Source: JAGLOK01 sp963676355
GTDB taxonomy: Bacteria; Bacillota; Clostridia; Christensenellales; UMGS416
Assembly (NCBI GenBank): GCA_963676355.1
Contig: OY781093.1
Span: 3,038,001 to 3,102,000 of the forward strand
DNA: 64,000 bases
Direction of reading: 5' to 3'
In this document: one piece after another, positions 53,203 through 60,622 of the stretch
Position numbering within the stretch: position 1 is the stretch's first letter
How the letters are laid out: every line of letters begins with the position of its first letter
Translations under genes and position numbers: made by a program
The notes under the pieces: generated by a model
Databases searched by the model: none
What the model was told of the DNA's origin: nothing
What the model saw: the letters and a program-made list of their open reading frames with translations, nothing else

Positions 53203-53991
53203 TCAATAGTAATGCACTTGGCTATCAGTATAGTATGTCCTTTTTGAGGAAATAGTCTCAACATGAATTCGTTCTTTGTCTTTAGTAAATTTTAAGCGCG
53301 GGTTATGCACCTGCATAAACTTTCTTTCTTCTCCGCTTATCATTTCTGGATTAATTTTCTTTATCTGACCAATAGACCAAAGCAAAACACTTTTTATAGT
53401 GATATAGAGCATTTCTTGATTGATTTTCGGTATTTTCCCTGTGACAGACTTAGGAGAAATTTTTGCCTTCCACAAGATTTCATCGGCGTAAGCGTTTCCG
53501 ATACCTCGCATTATTTTTTGATCCAGCAAAAAGGCTTTTATCTTCTTTCTTTTAAACTGTTCTGCTTTTTTCAGAAAATAGTCCAATGTGAATTCAGATG
53601 AAAGCACATCAGGTATGTCGCTTTTATCAGGATTGTATCGTATTTTGCAAAATTTCTGAAAATCAGATATTAAAAGACTGTAGCCGTCATCAAATGTAAT
53701 TCCCATTACTTTGTTTTGAATACTATTGACTTCAGTACTTGTGATATAATGCATTTTCCCATTCAGCATAAGGTGTACGCCCACACTGTTTCCGTTATCA
53801 AACATCAAAAATATTTCCTTACCTTCTGCTGTCACATCAGATACAGCATTACCCCTTATTCCCGATGCAATCGTATCTATGTCACAATCAATATTCTTCG
53901 GGCTATATACGATGGTTTCTTTAACTTTTTTCCCAAAAACAAGCTTTTTAATATTTTCAGAATATACTCTCAAATCAGGAAGTTCTGGCAT
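53203..53991 (-). CDS. Fpg/Nei family DNA glycosylase without zinc-finger cysteines
   Basis: The enzyme removes oxidised bases and nicks abasic sites. The 262 residues start PELPD with Pro2 and Glu3 as the expected catalytic residues. Lys58 (AEGKEIFL) and HLMLNGKM are present, and the H2TH region is MRGIGNAYADEILWKAK. The C-terminal finger keeps Arg251 and the final Gln in KRTYYTDSQ, but none of the four usual zinc cysteines. It resembles the zincless-finger group. The target base (8-oxoguanine or pyrimidines) cannot be set from sequence. Confidence 0.85.
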   Translation of the reverse strand: MPELPDLRVYSENIKKLVFGKKVKETIVYSPKNIDCDIDTIASGIRGNAVSDVTAEGKEIFLMFDNGNSVGVHLMLNGKMHYITSTEVNSIQNKVMGITFDDGYSLLISDFQKFCKIRYNPDKSDIPDVLSSEFTLDYFLKKAEQFKRKKIKAFLLDQKIMRGIGNAYADEILWKAKISPKSVTGKIPKINQEMLYITIKSVLLWSIGQIKKINPEMISGEERKFMQVHNPRLKFTKDKERIHVETISSKRTYYTDSQVHYY

Positions 53992-54049
53992 AATGCACCG
54001 CCTTTTTTATTATAATGTTAATAAAAGTACTATAAATACCGATACCTAT

Positions 54050-54078
54050 ATTATAGCAGATAAATTATGTGCATTAAA
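54050..54078 (-). promoter_or_regulatory. Candidate sigma-A promoter of the Fpg/Nei gene
   Basis: On the minus strand, TTTAAT, 17 bases and a perfect TATAAT. The -35 is weak. The 14-base near-palindrome TGAGCGCCCGCTCA at 54099-54112 lies about 20 bases upstream and could be an operator or part of a terminator for kdgK. Confidence 0.5.
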
Positions 54079-54126
54079 TATTATACAAAAATTTTTATTG
54101 AGCGCCCGCTCATCTATGAAAATACA

Positions 54127-54159
54127 TAAATAAACCGCAGAATATAAGTATTCCGCGGT
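54127..54159 (-). terminator. Terminator after kdgK
   Basis: On the minus strand, ACCGCGGAATA pairs with TATTCTGCGGT (one internal mismatch, 4-base loop), followed by TTTATTTATG. It lies just downstream of kdgK. Confidence 0.6.
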
Positions 54160-54180
54160 ATTTTAATGCATTTATTAGCT

Positions 54181-55209
54181 TTATCTATTTACTCTACCAG
54201 AACCGTCTCCACTCATAAGTTTTTCAACATCGCCTACCTTTACAAGATTAAAGTCTCCCTCTATAGAGTGCTTCAAGCAACTTGCTGCAACAGCAAACTC
54301 CAAAGACTGCTGTTTGTCATCATATCTATTGAGACCGCATATAAGTCCTCCCGCAAATGAATCGCCGCCGCCGACTCTGTCAACAATATCATTTATCACA
54401 TATCTGCGGCTTAAATAGAATTCATCTTTAGTTGTAAGGCATGCTGCCCATCCATTTATATCTGCTGATTTTGATTCACGCAGTGTGATTGCAATCATTT
54501 TCATGTCGGGAAACTCACTAAGCACCTTTTTCCCCAACGCTTCGTATTTTTCAGTGTCAAGTTCTCCACTTTCAACATCTACATCAACACTGATTCCAAG
54601 TGATTTCTGACAATCCTCTTCATTTGCTATTCCAACATCAACATAAGAAACAAGTTCTCGCATTACTTCCGGTGCGCTCTTTCCATATTTCCAAAGCTTT
54701 TTTCTGAAATTGAAGTCGCAGGATACTGTTATCCCTCTCTTTTTCGCTTCTTTTACAGCCTCTATTGAAACGTCCTTAGCTGTTTCGCTTATAGCCGGTG
54801 TAATGCCTGTAATATGGAACCATTCAGCTCCTTCAAAAATATCGTCCCAATCTACTTCATCTGCAGTCAGTTTAGAAATTGAAGACTCCGCTCTGTCATA
54901 TATAACATTTGAAGGCCTTTGATTTGCTCCTGCTTCGAGAAAATATATCCCAACACGACCTTCGCGTCTAATTATCTTTGTAGTATCAACACCATATCCC
55001 CTTAGTTGTCGAATGCAAGCATCTGCTATATCATTATCAGGAAGTGCTGTCATAAAAGATACATCAAGTCCATAGTTTGCAAGAGAAACAGCAACGTTTG
55101 CTTCGCCGCCACCAAAAGTTGCAATCAAATTTCTTGACTGAAATAGCTTTTGTCTTTCAAGCGGATTAAGCCTAAGCATCACTTCACCCATAGTCACAAA
55201 TTTACCCAT
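54181..55209 (-). CDS. kdgK: KdgK, 2-keto-3-deoxygluconate kinase
   Basis: The PfkB-family kinase phosphorylates 2-keto-3-deoxygluconate to KDPG. The 342 residues have the first PfkB signature (FGGGEANVAVSLANYG near 32-47) and the second (VGGGDSFAGGLICGL), with catalytic Asp283. The gene follows eda by nine bases. No edd (6-phosphogluconate dehydratase) is seen, so the substrate is more likely to come from uronate breakdown than from the full Entner-Doudoroff route. Confidence 0.93.
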   Translation of the reverse strand: MGKFVTMGEVMLRLNPLERQKLFQSRNLIATFGGGEANVAVSLANYGLDVSFMTALPDNDIADACIRQLRGYGVDTTKIIRREGRVGIYFLEAGANQRPSNVIYDRAESSISKLTADEVDWDDIFEGAEWFHITGITPAISETAKDVSIEAVKEAKKRGITVSCDFNFRKKLWKYGKSAPEVMRELVSYVDVGIANEEDCQKSLGISVDVDVESGELDTEKYEALGKKVLSEFPDMKMIAITLRESKSADINGWAACLTTKDEFYLSRRYVINDIVDRVGGGDSFAGGLICGLNRYDDKQQSLEFAVAASCLKHSIEGDFNLVKVGDVEKLMSGDGSGRVNR

Positions 55210-55218
55210 CTTATCCTC

Positions 55219-56007
55219 CTATTTCTCTGCAAGTCGGACTTCATTTCCGTCCGCAGTCCTAATTTTTATGCTGCTATCCTCTTCTGCTGTCACTTCACAT
55301 TCTGCTTTTTCAAGATAATATTTTGCTCTAGCCAAATTATTCGTGACTTCATCTGCATTGTCACCTATACTATCAAGTTCAAAACCAATCAATACATCTA
55401 TTGAATCCTTGACTGTCTTAGTGATATTATTATAATTTCCACTTTGAATGTCCGCTGCACTGCATAGCCAACCACCACCTATAGCGTGGATGAACTTCTT
55501 ATCAGCATATTCTGGTAAGCTAGTTAAATTTATTCCACCGGTCGGTATGAATTTCATCATTCTATATGGTCCATAAAGTGCTTTGCACCCTTTGATTCCA
55601 CCATAAATATTAGCCGGAAAGAACTTTAATATATTAAGTCCAAATTTAAGCGCATGCTCAATCTCAGTAGGTGTGACACATCCCGGGGTCACGGCCACAT
55701 TATTTTCAATGCACCACCCCACAACATCGTCATTAAACCCAGGACTCACTATAAACTCTGCACCTGCATTAACTGCTGCTTCCGCTTGCTCTATGCTCAG
55801 CACAGTGCCTGCACCCATAAGTATCTCAGGATACTTTTCTTTAATGGCTTTAATGCTAGGTAACCCTTGTTCTGTTCTTAATGTAATTTCCATTATCGGA
55901 AGTCTTGCCTTAATCAACGCTTCTGCAGTCGGCAAGGCCTCTTTTTCGTCATTAAAAACGATAACAGGCACCAATCCGAGAAGTCCTATCTTTTCACTTA
56001 CTGTCAT
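55219..56007 (-). CDS. eda: Eda, 2-keto-3-deoxy-6-phosphogluconate aldolase with C-terminal extension
   Basis: The enzyme splits KDPG to pyruvate and glyceraldehyde 3-phosphate. In 262 residues, the class I aldolase core has Glu40 in IMEITLRTEQ, LMGAGTVLS, the Schiff-base Lys128 in LKFFPANIYGG and FIPTGGINL. About 50 residues after the usual end (GGGWL near 183) form an extra tail (LIGFELDSIGDNADEV and onward). This tail weakly recalls the start of a glyoxalase (VOC) domain. A strong promoter and operator-like site lie upstream. Confidence 0.92.
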   Translation of the reverse strand: MTVSEKIGLLGLVPVIVFNDEKEALPTAEALIKARLPIMEITLRTEQGLPSIKAIKEKYPEILMGAGTVLSIEQAEAAVNAGAEFIVSPGFNDDVVGWCIENNVAVTPGCVTPTEIEHALKFGLNILKFFPANIYGGIKGCKALYGPYRMMKFIPTGGINLTSLPEYADKKFIHAIGGGWLCSAADIQSGNYNNITKTVKDSIDVLIGFELDSIGDNADEVTNNLARAKYYLEKAECEVTAEEDSSIKIRTADGNEVRLAEK

Positions 56008-56024
56008 GCGAACGCCCTTTCTAA

Positions 56025-56041
56025 TGTTCGTTATTTGAACA
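56025..56041. promoter_or_regulatory. Operator-like palindrome downstream of the eda promoter
   Basis: TGTTC and GAACA flank seven bases, just downstream of the predicted eda transcription start. A further TGTTC half-site lies in the -10 to start region. The position and dyad fit a repressor site, and the adjacent IclR gene is the obvious candidate. Confidence 0.5.
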
Positions 56042-56060
56042 CATTTTGCTTTATATGAAC

Positions 56061-56089
56061 ATTCTACTCGTGTAATCTTTTACTGTCAA
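56061..56089 (-). promoter_or_regulatory. Sigma-A promoter for eda-kdgK
   Basis: On the minus strand, a perfect TTGACA, 17 bases and TAGAAT (five of six). Confidence 0.8.
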
Positions 56090-56103
56090 GAATTTTGGCA
56101 AAT

Positions 56104-56125
56104 AAAAAAAGCTTGCAAGCAAGCT
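56104..56125 (-). terminator. Terminator after the IclR gene
   Basis: A 6-bp stem (AGCTTG with CAAGCT, loop CTTG) is followed by TTTTTTT on the minus strand, ten bases after the IclR stop. It separates the regulator from the eda promoter. Confidence 0.8.
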
Positions 56126-56134
56126 CATTTTCAT

Positions 56135-56917
56135 TTATATAGATACACCGCCAATATCCTGAGATATTTTTCTGGCAGTATCTGTCACTGATTTTATTAT
56201 TTCACTGTCTCTGTCCATCACAAACGAATCATCACTGCCTGTAGTGCTTATAGCCGCTATCACTTTTCCTCTATAATCTTTTATCGGAGCAGCCACACAA
56301 TATATTCCGTTTTCATTTTCCGCATTGTCAATCGCATATCCCTGTCGCCTTACCATAGCCATCTCAGCAATAAAATCTTTTTCATCTGTTATTGTATTGT
56401 TTGTAAATTTATTAAGACTTCGTTCTTTTATTAAAGATAATATTTTCGAATCTTCCATTCCAATAAGCAACGCTTTGCCAAGAGATGTCGAATGCACAGG
56501 CACTCTTTTTCCTATCCCCGAAAACATTCTGATGGTTGTCATAGGCTCAATTTTTTCAATATATACAACCTCTCCTTGCGATAATATCCCCATGTGGCAG
56601 ACACGACCCAGATTTGCTGAAAGCTCCCTAAGATATGGCAGTGCCTCTGTTTTAAGTTCTATTTGGTTAAGCCGTACGCTTCCGATTTCCACTACTTTAA
56701 TCCCAATTTTATACTGACCGGTAGCTTCATTTTTCTGTATATACTGTCTAGCACGCAAAGTATTTAAGAGACGGCTCATCGTTGTTCTGTTAAATCCCGT
56801 TTGAGCCTCCAGCTGTTTTTGTGTGACTGGCTTTTCAGCTATCATCTCCAGCACAGAAAGTGCTCGATCAACTGTTTGTAAAGTCATATTATCTGAATTG
56901 TTTTCCATCTTTTTCAT
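56135..56917 (-). CDS. IclR-family regulator (KdgR-like), probable control of eda-kdgK
   Basis: A transcription regulator of about 260 residues. It has an N-terminal winged helix-turn-helix (ALSVLEMIAEKPVTQKQLEA, NRTTMSRLLNTLRARQYI) and a C-terminal IclR effector domain (VPVHSTSLGKALLIGM; GIYCVAAPIKDYRGKVIAAI). I used the ATG at 56917. Starts at 56908 and 56953 are also open, and no ribosome site is clear. In bacteria such regulators often repress 2-keto-3-deoxygluconate genes. The ligand is an inference. Confidence 0.85.
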   Translation of the reverse strand: MKKMENNSDNMTLQTVDRALSVLEMIAEKPVTQKQLEAQTGFNRTTMSRLLNTLRARQYIQKNEATGQYKIGIKVVEIGSVRLNQIELKTEALPYLRELSANLGRVCHMGILSQGEVVYIEKIEPMTTIRMFSGIGKRVPVHSTSLGKALLIGMEDSKILSLIKERSLNKFTNNTITDEKDFIAEMAMVRRQGYAIDNAENENGIYCVAAPIKDYRGKVIAAISTTGSDDSFVMDRDSEIIKSVTDTARKISQDIGGVSI

Positions 56918-56992
56918 AAACAAATTGTAACAGCTTTTATACATTTTTAGCAAATGATTTTATTTTAAAAGAATTATTACTACATTTTTGAG

Positions 56993-57029
56993 ATTCAATA
57001 ATATTACTTTATTAGTAATATTATTGAAT
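56993..57029. repeat. Perfect 16-bp inverted repeat upstream of the IclR gene
   Basis: ATTCAATAATATTACT and AGTAATATTATTGAAT flank TTATT, a perfect dyad in the 266-base gap between the IclR gene and the small secreted protein. It contains only a few G/C bases. No T-run makes it a typical terminator. It could be an operator or an mRNA leader structure. Confidence 0.55.
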
Positions 57030-57087
57030 AATTAATTTCCAATTTTTCTTACCTAATACATATATGTCTTTTAGTCCTTGCAATTAA

Positions 57088-57116
57088 TTGTATTATTTCC
57101 CATTGCTTACTATATA
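57088..57116 (+). promoter_or_regulatory. Candidate sigma-A promoter of the small secreted protein
   Basis: TTGTAT, 17 bases and TATATA, with about 75 bases to the start codon. Confidence 0.45.
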
Positions 57117-57195
57117 TTATTTTATTTCTATATTTTATGCAACCTTTTTTCTATAGAGTCACTCTTACTTATAACAATAAAATTTGGAGGATATT

Positions 57196-57585
57196 ATGAA
57201 AAAAATCTTTTCACTCACTTTAACCGCCGTACTTTTACTCGCTTTTGCAACATCTGTCTATGCATCCGGGCTATATATCACCAGCGCTTCAAACGGTATT
57301 TCAAAATCAGGAACATCAGTCTATGCAAGCCAGTACACCCAAACCAATCAAACTGCAACAAAAATAAAGCATGTTAAGTGTATCCAGCGCTACTCAGGCG
57401 GAAGCTGGTCAACATATACAACAAGGACTACTTACTCATATAACACTAGTTCTAAAAGTGATGGTAGTTATGTATCAGTGCCAAGCGGTTACTCTTATAG
57501 AGTGGTAACATACCACTATGCATATGAGGGAACTACTATGGTTAACTCAACCATCAAAGCATCAGGATCTGTTTATATAGGTTAA
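57196..57585 (+). CDS. Small secreted protein, resembles the DUF6147 type
   Basis: The 129-residue protein has a Sec signal peptide (KKIFSLTLTAVLLLAFATSV, cleavage likely after YA-S). It is rich in Ser, Thr and Tyr with a beta-rich body: KHVKCIQRYSGGSWSTYTT and SGYSYRVVTYHYAYEG. Small secreted proteins of this pattern (DUF6147-like) are common in Clostridia, but I am not certain of the family. GGAGG five bases before the ATG at 57196 decides this start over an in-frame TTG. No anchor or partner was seen. Function unknown. Confidence 0.75.
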   Translation: MKKIFSLTLTAVLLLAFATSVYASGLYITSASNGISKSGTSVYASQYTQTNQTATKIKHVKCIQRYSGGSWSTYTTRTTYSYNTSSKSDGSYVSVPSGYSYRVVTYHYAYEGTTMVNSTIKASGSVYIG

Positions 57586-57593
57586 CATAAAGA

Positions 57594-57627
57594 TTTAACA
57601 GGGTTTCATTTTCGAAACCCTGTTAAA
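57594..57627. terminator. Convergent bidirectional hairpin
   Basis: A perfect 14-bp stem (TTTAACAGGGTTTC with GAAACCCTGTTAAA, loop ATTTTC) lies between the small secreted gene and the convergent DUF4367 gene. It is flanked by A/T tracts and likely stops transcription from both sides, although neither side has a long T-run. Confidence 0.6.
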
Positions 57628-57655
57628 AAATCTATAATATTTAATAAGTATGCTT

Positions 57656-58231
57656 TTACTCCATACTCTCAATTATTTTTATTAGCTCTTCTTTGCTGAT
57701 CCCACCAGAGATACCTACATGAAAGTTTTGTCTATTCATATAGTCTGCAGAACAGTTTATTTCACTTTCTACCAATAAAACCTCATATCCATTAACATCT
57801 AACTCTTCAAAAGGGACCATATATCCATGCTTATCTACCTTTGTTAGAGTTGAAATGCGAATTCCGAAATACTTATCTTCATCCTTTACATACTTGAGAG
57901 TTATATTATATTCATCAGGTATATCTTCGATATACTCTGCATAATCTAGTTCAAATCCTTCCGGCAACCACTTTGGTGTCTGAATATAAATGGGCACTTT
58001 TTTTTGAATATCTTTAATATTATCGCTTTCAACTATTTTACCATGATCTCCACCATGTCTATCGCTGTCGTAAAAAATATTATTTACCTTTTTCCACAGG
58101 AAGTATTTATACTTTGAAATAATCGTTGTATCTTTTAATAAAAATGCCGCTGAAAACATCACTGAAACTATACCAAATACAATAATCATCTTGCCCCAAA
58201 CAGGTAGTCTCATTTTAAATTTTTTTCGCAT
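57656..58231 (-). CDS. DUF4367-like membrane protein
   Basis: The 191-residue protein has one transmembrane helix (KMIIVFGIVSVMFSAAFLL) and a DUF4367-type extracellular part (YIQTPKWLPEGFELDYAEYI to ISKEELIKIIESME). It resembles the C-terminal half of the anti-sigma-like protein at 58370-59020, with the same overall ending of a small amphipathic helix. It may be a paralog or sensor in the same system. No zinc or catalytic residues were seen. Confidence 0.7.
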   Translation of the reverse strand: MRKKFKMRLPVWGKMIIVFGIVSVMFSAAFLLKDTTIISKYKYFLWKKVNNIFYDSDRHGGDHGKIVESDNIKDIQKKVPIYIQTPKWLPEGFELDYAEYIEDIPDEYNITLKYVKDEDKYFGIRISTLTKVDKHGYMVPFEELDVNGYEVLLVESEINCSADYMNRQNFHVGISGGISKEELIKIIESME

Positions 58232-58320
58232 AAACTCTTTCCCTAACAGAAATTATCTTGAAAACAAATATAACATATTAAAAAAGCTATGGTCAAACTA
58301 TAACTCTGTAAAATAACAAA

Positions 58321-58347
58321 GAAAAAAGAGGCAATATTTGCCTCTTT
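58321..58347 (-). terminator. Terminator after the sigma/anti-sigma pair
   Basis: A 10-bp stem (AAAGAGGCAA with TTGCCTCTTT, loop ATA) is followed by TTT and C on the minus strand. It separates the ECF sigma operon from the DUF4367-like gene, so the two can be expressed apart. Confidence 0.7.
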
Positions 58348-58369
58348 ACATACACAATTTGTTTTATAT

Positions 58370-59020
58370 CTAATGCATACTCTTGATTACATTCATCAGT
58401 GTTTCTTCATCCAATGTAGTCACAATCTGCACAATATCTCCCCAGCCATCTATAAAATAAACATATAATACAACTGGGGAACTATATATTTTCGTTAGCA
58501 TAAGCGGCATGTCATTTAAAGTATACTCAGAAACTTCTCTTTCAACATTTAAATCATAGAGAATTAAATCACCATATACCTTAATTAAGATATATTGACT
58601 CTCTGCATCAGTGCCTACATACTTTATCTCATATCCTTGATAACCATTTTTATCTGTCTGAGGTACAACATATTCCATATCATAACCTTCGGGGATATGT
58701 TGGGGAAAATTAATTGCATGTGCCTCAAAAAGCGGGGTTTCTTCAGGTGCAGTTGTAGGGTTTTCCGTAGCACGTGTGCTCGGCATATCAAACATAAATA
58801 AAGCAATAGAAAACACTCCAAATAAAACTACCAAACCCGCTACTGCTTTAAGAAAAAAATAATTGCCTGCCTTTTTCTTTTTACCTTCCGCTTGCATAAT
58901 CGCCCTGGATTCTATTCTATCAAAAACAGAATCATCGATTTCATCAATTTTATCCATTTCTTCAGGATTTTCTTTTGCCAGCTTTTCTAAAAGCTGTTCT
59001 ATATCATCATATTTACTCAT
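58370..59020 (-). CDS. Putative anti-sigma factor, DUF4367 membrane protein
   Basis: The 216-residue protein has a cytoplasmic N-terminal part (SKYDDIEQLLEKLAKEN, Asp/Glu-rich), one transmembrane helix near 70-90 (FLKAVAGLVVLFGVFSIALF) and an extracellular DUF4367-type domain (NFPQHIPEGYDMEYVVPQ). AAGGAG seven bases before the ATG at 59020 sets the start; the gene overlaps the sigma stop by eight bases. Pairing and topology fit a membrane anti-sigma factor, but no zinc motif is present. Confidence 0.8.
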   Translation of the reverse strand: MSKYDDIEQLLEKLAKENPEEMDKIDEIDDSVFDRIESRAIMQAEGKKKKAGNYFFLKAVAGLVVLFGVFSIALFMFDMPSTRATENPTTAPEETPLFEAHAINFPQHIPEGYDMEYVVPQTDKNGYQGYEIKYVGTDAESQYILIKVYGDLILYDLNVEREVSEYTLNDMPLMLTKIYSSPVVLYVYFIDGWGDIVQIVTTLDEETLMNVIKSMH

Positions 59021-59543
59021 TATTATGCTCCTTTGCATATATCTCTCTGAGCTTTTTGAAAGTTCTGTGATAAATTGACTTGAGTGTGCCAAGCTTTATA
59101 CCCGTAAGCTGAGATATTTCCTTTAGTTTCAGTTGCTGAACAAATCGCAGATGTATTAAATTCCTCTCTCTCTGTGATAATTGTTTCACCATGCTCAAAT
59201 ATTCATCATTGTCCTCTATAAGTAAGAGTGATTTATCCATATTTTGGTTGCATTTTTTTTCAAATTCTTTGCTATAATATACTTCTTCCACCGGGATGCT
59301 ACTTTTTTGCTCCTTGACTACCCCATATGCAATTCGGGTAGATATAGTAAAAAACCATTTGTCAAACTTGTCTGTGTCTTTTAGAGTGTGAAGATTTTTT
59401 GCTGCAACAATAATTGCCTCCTGAAGTACATCCTCAGTAAGGTAGGGATCATTCGTTATGCTGTTTACTATGCGAAAGGCATTTTTCTTTATTGGCTGCC
59501 ATAGCCTCACTACCTGTTGCGCTTGTATTTTTATCTGACTCAT
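59013..59543 (-). CDS. ECF-type RNA polymerase sigma factor
   Basis: The 176-residue protein has the sigma-70 region 2 (SITNDPYLTEDVLQEAIIVA, FDKWFFTISTRIAYG) and region 4 helix-turn-helix (LKLKEISQLTGIKLGTLKSI). Regions 1 and 3 are absent, as in ECF factors. It precedes an apparent membrane anti-sigma factor with an 8-base overlap. The stimulus is unknown. Confidence 0.9.
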   Translation of the reverse strand: MSQIKIQAQQVVRLWQPIKKNAFRIVNSITNDPYLTEDVLQEAIIVAAKNLHTLKDTDKFDKWFFTISTRIAYGVVKEQKSSIPVEEVYYSKEFEKKCNQNMDKSLLLIEDNDEYLSMVKQLSQRERNLIHLRFVQQLKLKEISQLTGIKLGTLKSIYHRTFKKLREIYAKEHNNE

Positions 59544-59573
59544 ATTTAATCCATAAATTCTATATATAATTAT

Positions 59574-59595
59574 ATTATATCACAAATAATGTGAT
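59574..59595 (-). promoter_or_regulatory. Candidate promoter with overlapping palindrome before the ECF sigma gene
   Basis: A perfect -10 TATAAT is on the minus strand at 59579-59574. A palindrome (ATCACA and TGTGAT around five bases, 59579-59595) lies right in the spacer region. No good -35 is seen, so an activator or the ECF sigma itself could be needed. The dyad fits an operator. Confidence 0.45.
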
Positions 59596-59611
59596 TTTTT
59601 ATATAGAGTTT

Positions 59612-60541
59612 CTATCTCTTCCTCCTTTTGACAGCACAAGTATATACAATATATTCTTTAAAGTCGTTAAACGGCCACAAAAGATATGCCTCATTAGTTT
59701 TATCGGTTTTACTCAGTAAATCCGCTAAACCAACGGCGGCCAGCTCTATACCGTTTTTTTTCACTATTTTTTCGATTTGCTTAAATCCCTGAGCATTTGC
59801 TAAATCAATCCTGTTTGCTTTTTTATATAATATTCCGCCTTTTTCCATTTCCACTACATCGGAAATCACAACTGCAACTCCATCTCGGTTTAACATGCTA
59901 ATTAACAAACTATTATATCTTTCTAGACCCTTAGGCATCTTAACATATGCAGCATTTAGCATCCTGTTGAGATCCGCATATTCATACAACCCCTGCTCAT
60001 AGAGTATTTTCAAAAAAACCTCTATTTGTGTGTATAGCATCTGTGTGTATACAGGGCATGATATGACTGCGTCATACTGCTCCAAAACAGCTTCAGGCGT
60101 CATTTTATCCACAGCTTCATCAATATACTCCACTATCTTCTGAGCCGGTACCACCTTCTTTACAAGCCTTTCCAAGCCGCTGAAAAAACCCACACTCTCA
60201 GCACCAGTAAAATCCATCTGCAAAATGTTTGTTTTGCCTCGCTCATCGTCAGATATATTATGGCGCAAAACGCCTTCTTTAATGCTTTTTGTATCGGCAT
60301 CAAATAACGCGACATTATCAAACTGTCCACAAAGGTACTTTATATCAATATCATTGAGGCTGCCCGCACCTAAAACTGCAACACAGTTTCTATCTTCAAC
60401 ATCTTTTATATTAGAGCTTATAAAATCCTGCAGATTATTTCTATAATCAGACCAAGCTTCGTACATCTTCGCTGTATCGTAGCTCGTGTTTACATCACGA
60501 TTAAATTTATCTATACTGAAATTTTTTAGCTTAAGTGGCAT
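59612..60541 (-). CDS. Rossmann-like protein of unknown function (methyltransferase-like)
   Basis: The 309-residue protein has a GxG nucleotide loop (CVAVLGAGSLNDIDI near 55-70) followed by an acidic strand end (ALFDADTKSI). This pattern suits SAM- or nucleotide-binding Rossmann folds. Later hydrophobic strands include YDAVISCPVYT and GVAVVISDVV. No NPPY or other specific catalytic motif is clear, so I make no function call. GGAGGAG precedes the ATG at 60541. It follows the redox operon but is separated from it by a terminator. Confidence 0.7.
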   Translation of the reverse strand: MPLKLKNFSIDKFNRDVNTSYDTAKMYEAWSDYRNNLQDFISSNIKDVEDRNCVAVLGAGSLNDIDIKYLCGQFDNVALFDADTKSIKEGVLRHNISDDERGKTNILQMDFTGAESVGFFSGLERLVKKVVPAQKIVEYIDEAVDKMTPEAVLEQYDAVISCPVYTQMLYTQIEVFLKILYEQGLYEYADLNRMLNAAYVKMPKGLERYNSLLISMLNRDGVAVVISDVVEMEKGGILYKKANRIDLANAQGFKQIEKIVKKNGIELAAVGLADLLSKTDKTNEAYLLWPFNDFKEYIVYTCAVKRRKR

Positions 60542-60575
60542 ATCTCCTCCGAATTTTATTTTAACACACTAACCC

Positions 60576-60607
60576 AAAAAAAAAGAAGGCATATATTTCA
60601 GCCTTCT
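60576..60607 (-). terminator. Rho-independent terminator of the redox operon
   Basis: On the minus strand, AGAAGGC pairs with GCCTTCT around ten bases and is followed directly by a run of nine T. It ends the nuoC-nuoD-fusion transcript. Confidence 0.9.
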
Positions 60608-60622
60608 CTACATTTTAGTCAT

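Noticed and set aside
54181..56007. A full Entner-Doudoroff pathway
   Set aside because: No 6-phosphogluconate dehydratase (edd) or glucose-6-phosphate dehydrogenase gene is in the window; only the KDG kinase and KDPG aldolase are present.
59021..59092. A longer start at 59092 for the anti-sigma-like protein
   Set aside because: The longer reading lies inside the sigma gene and has no ribosome site; AAGGAG before the ATG at 59020 decides the shorter form.
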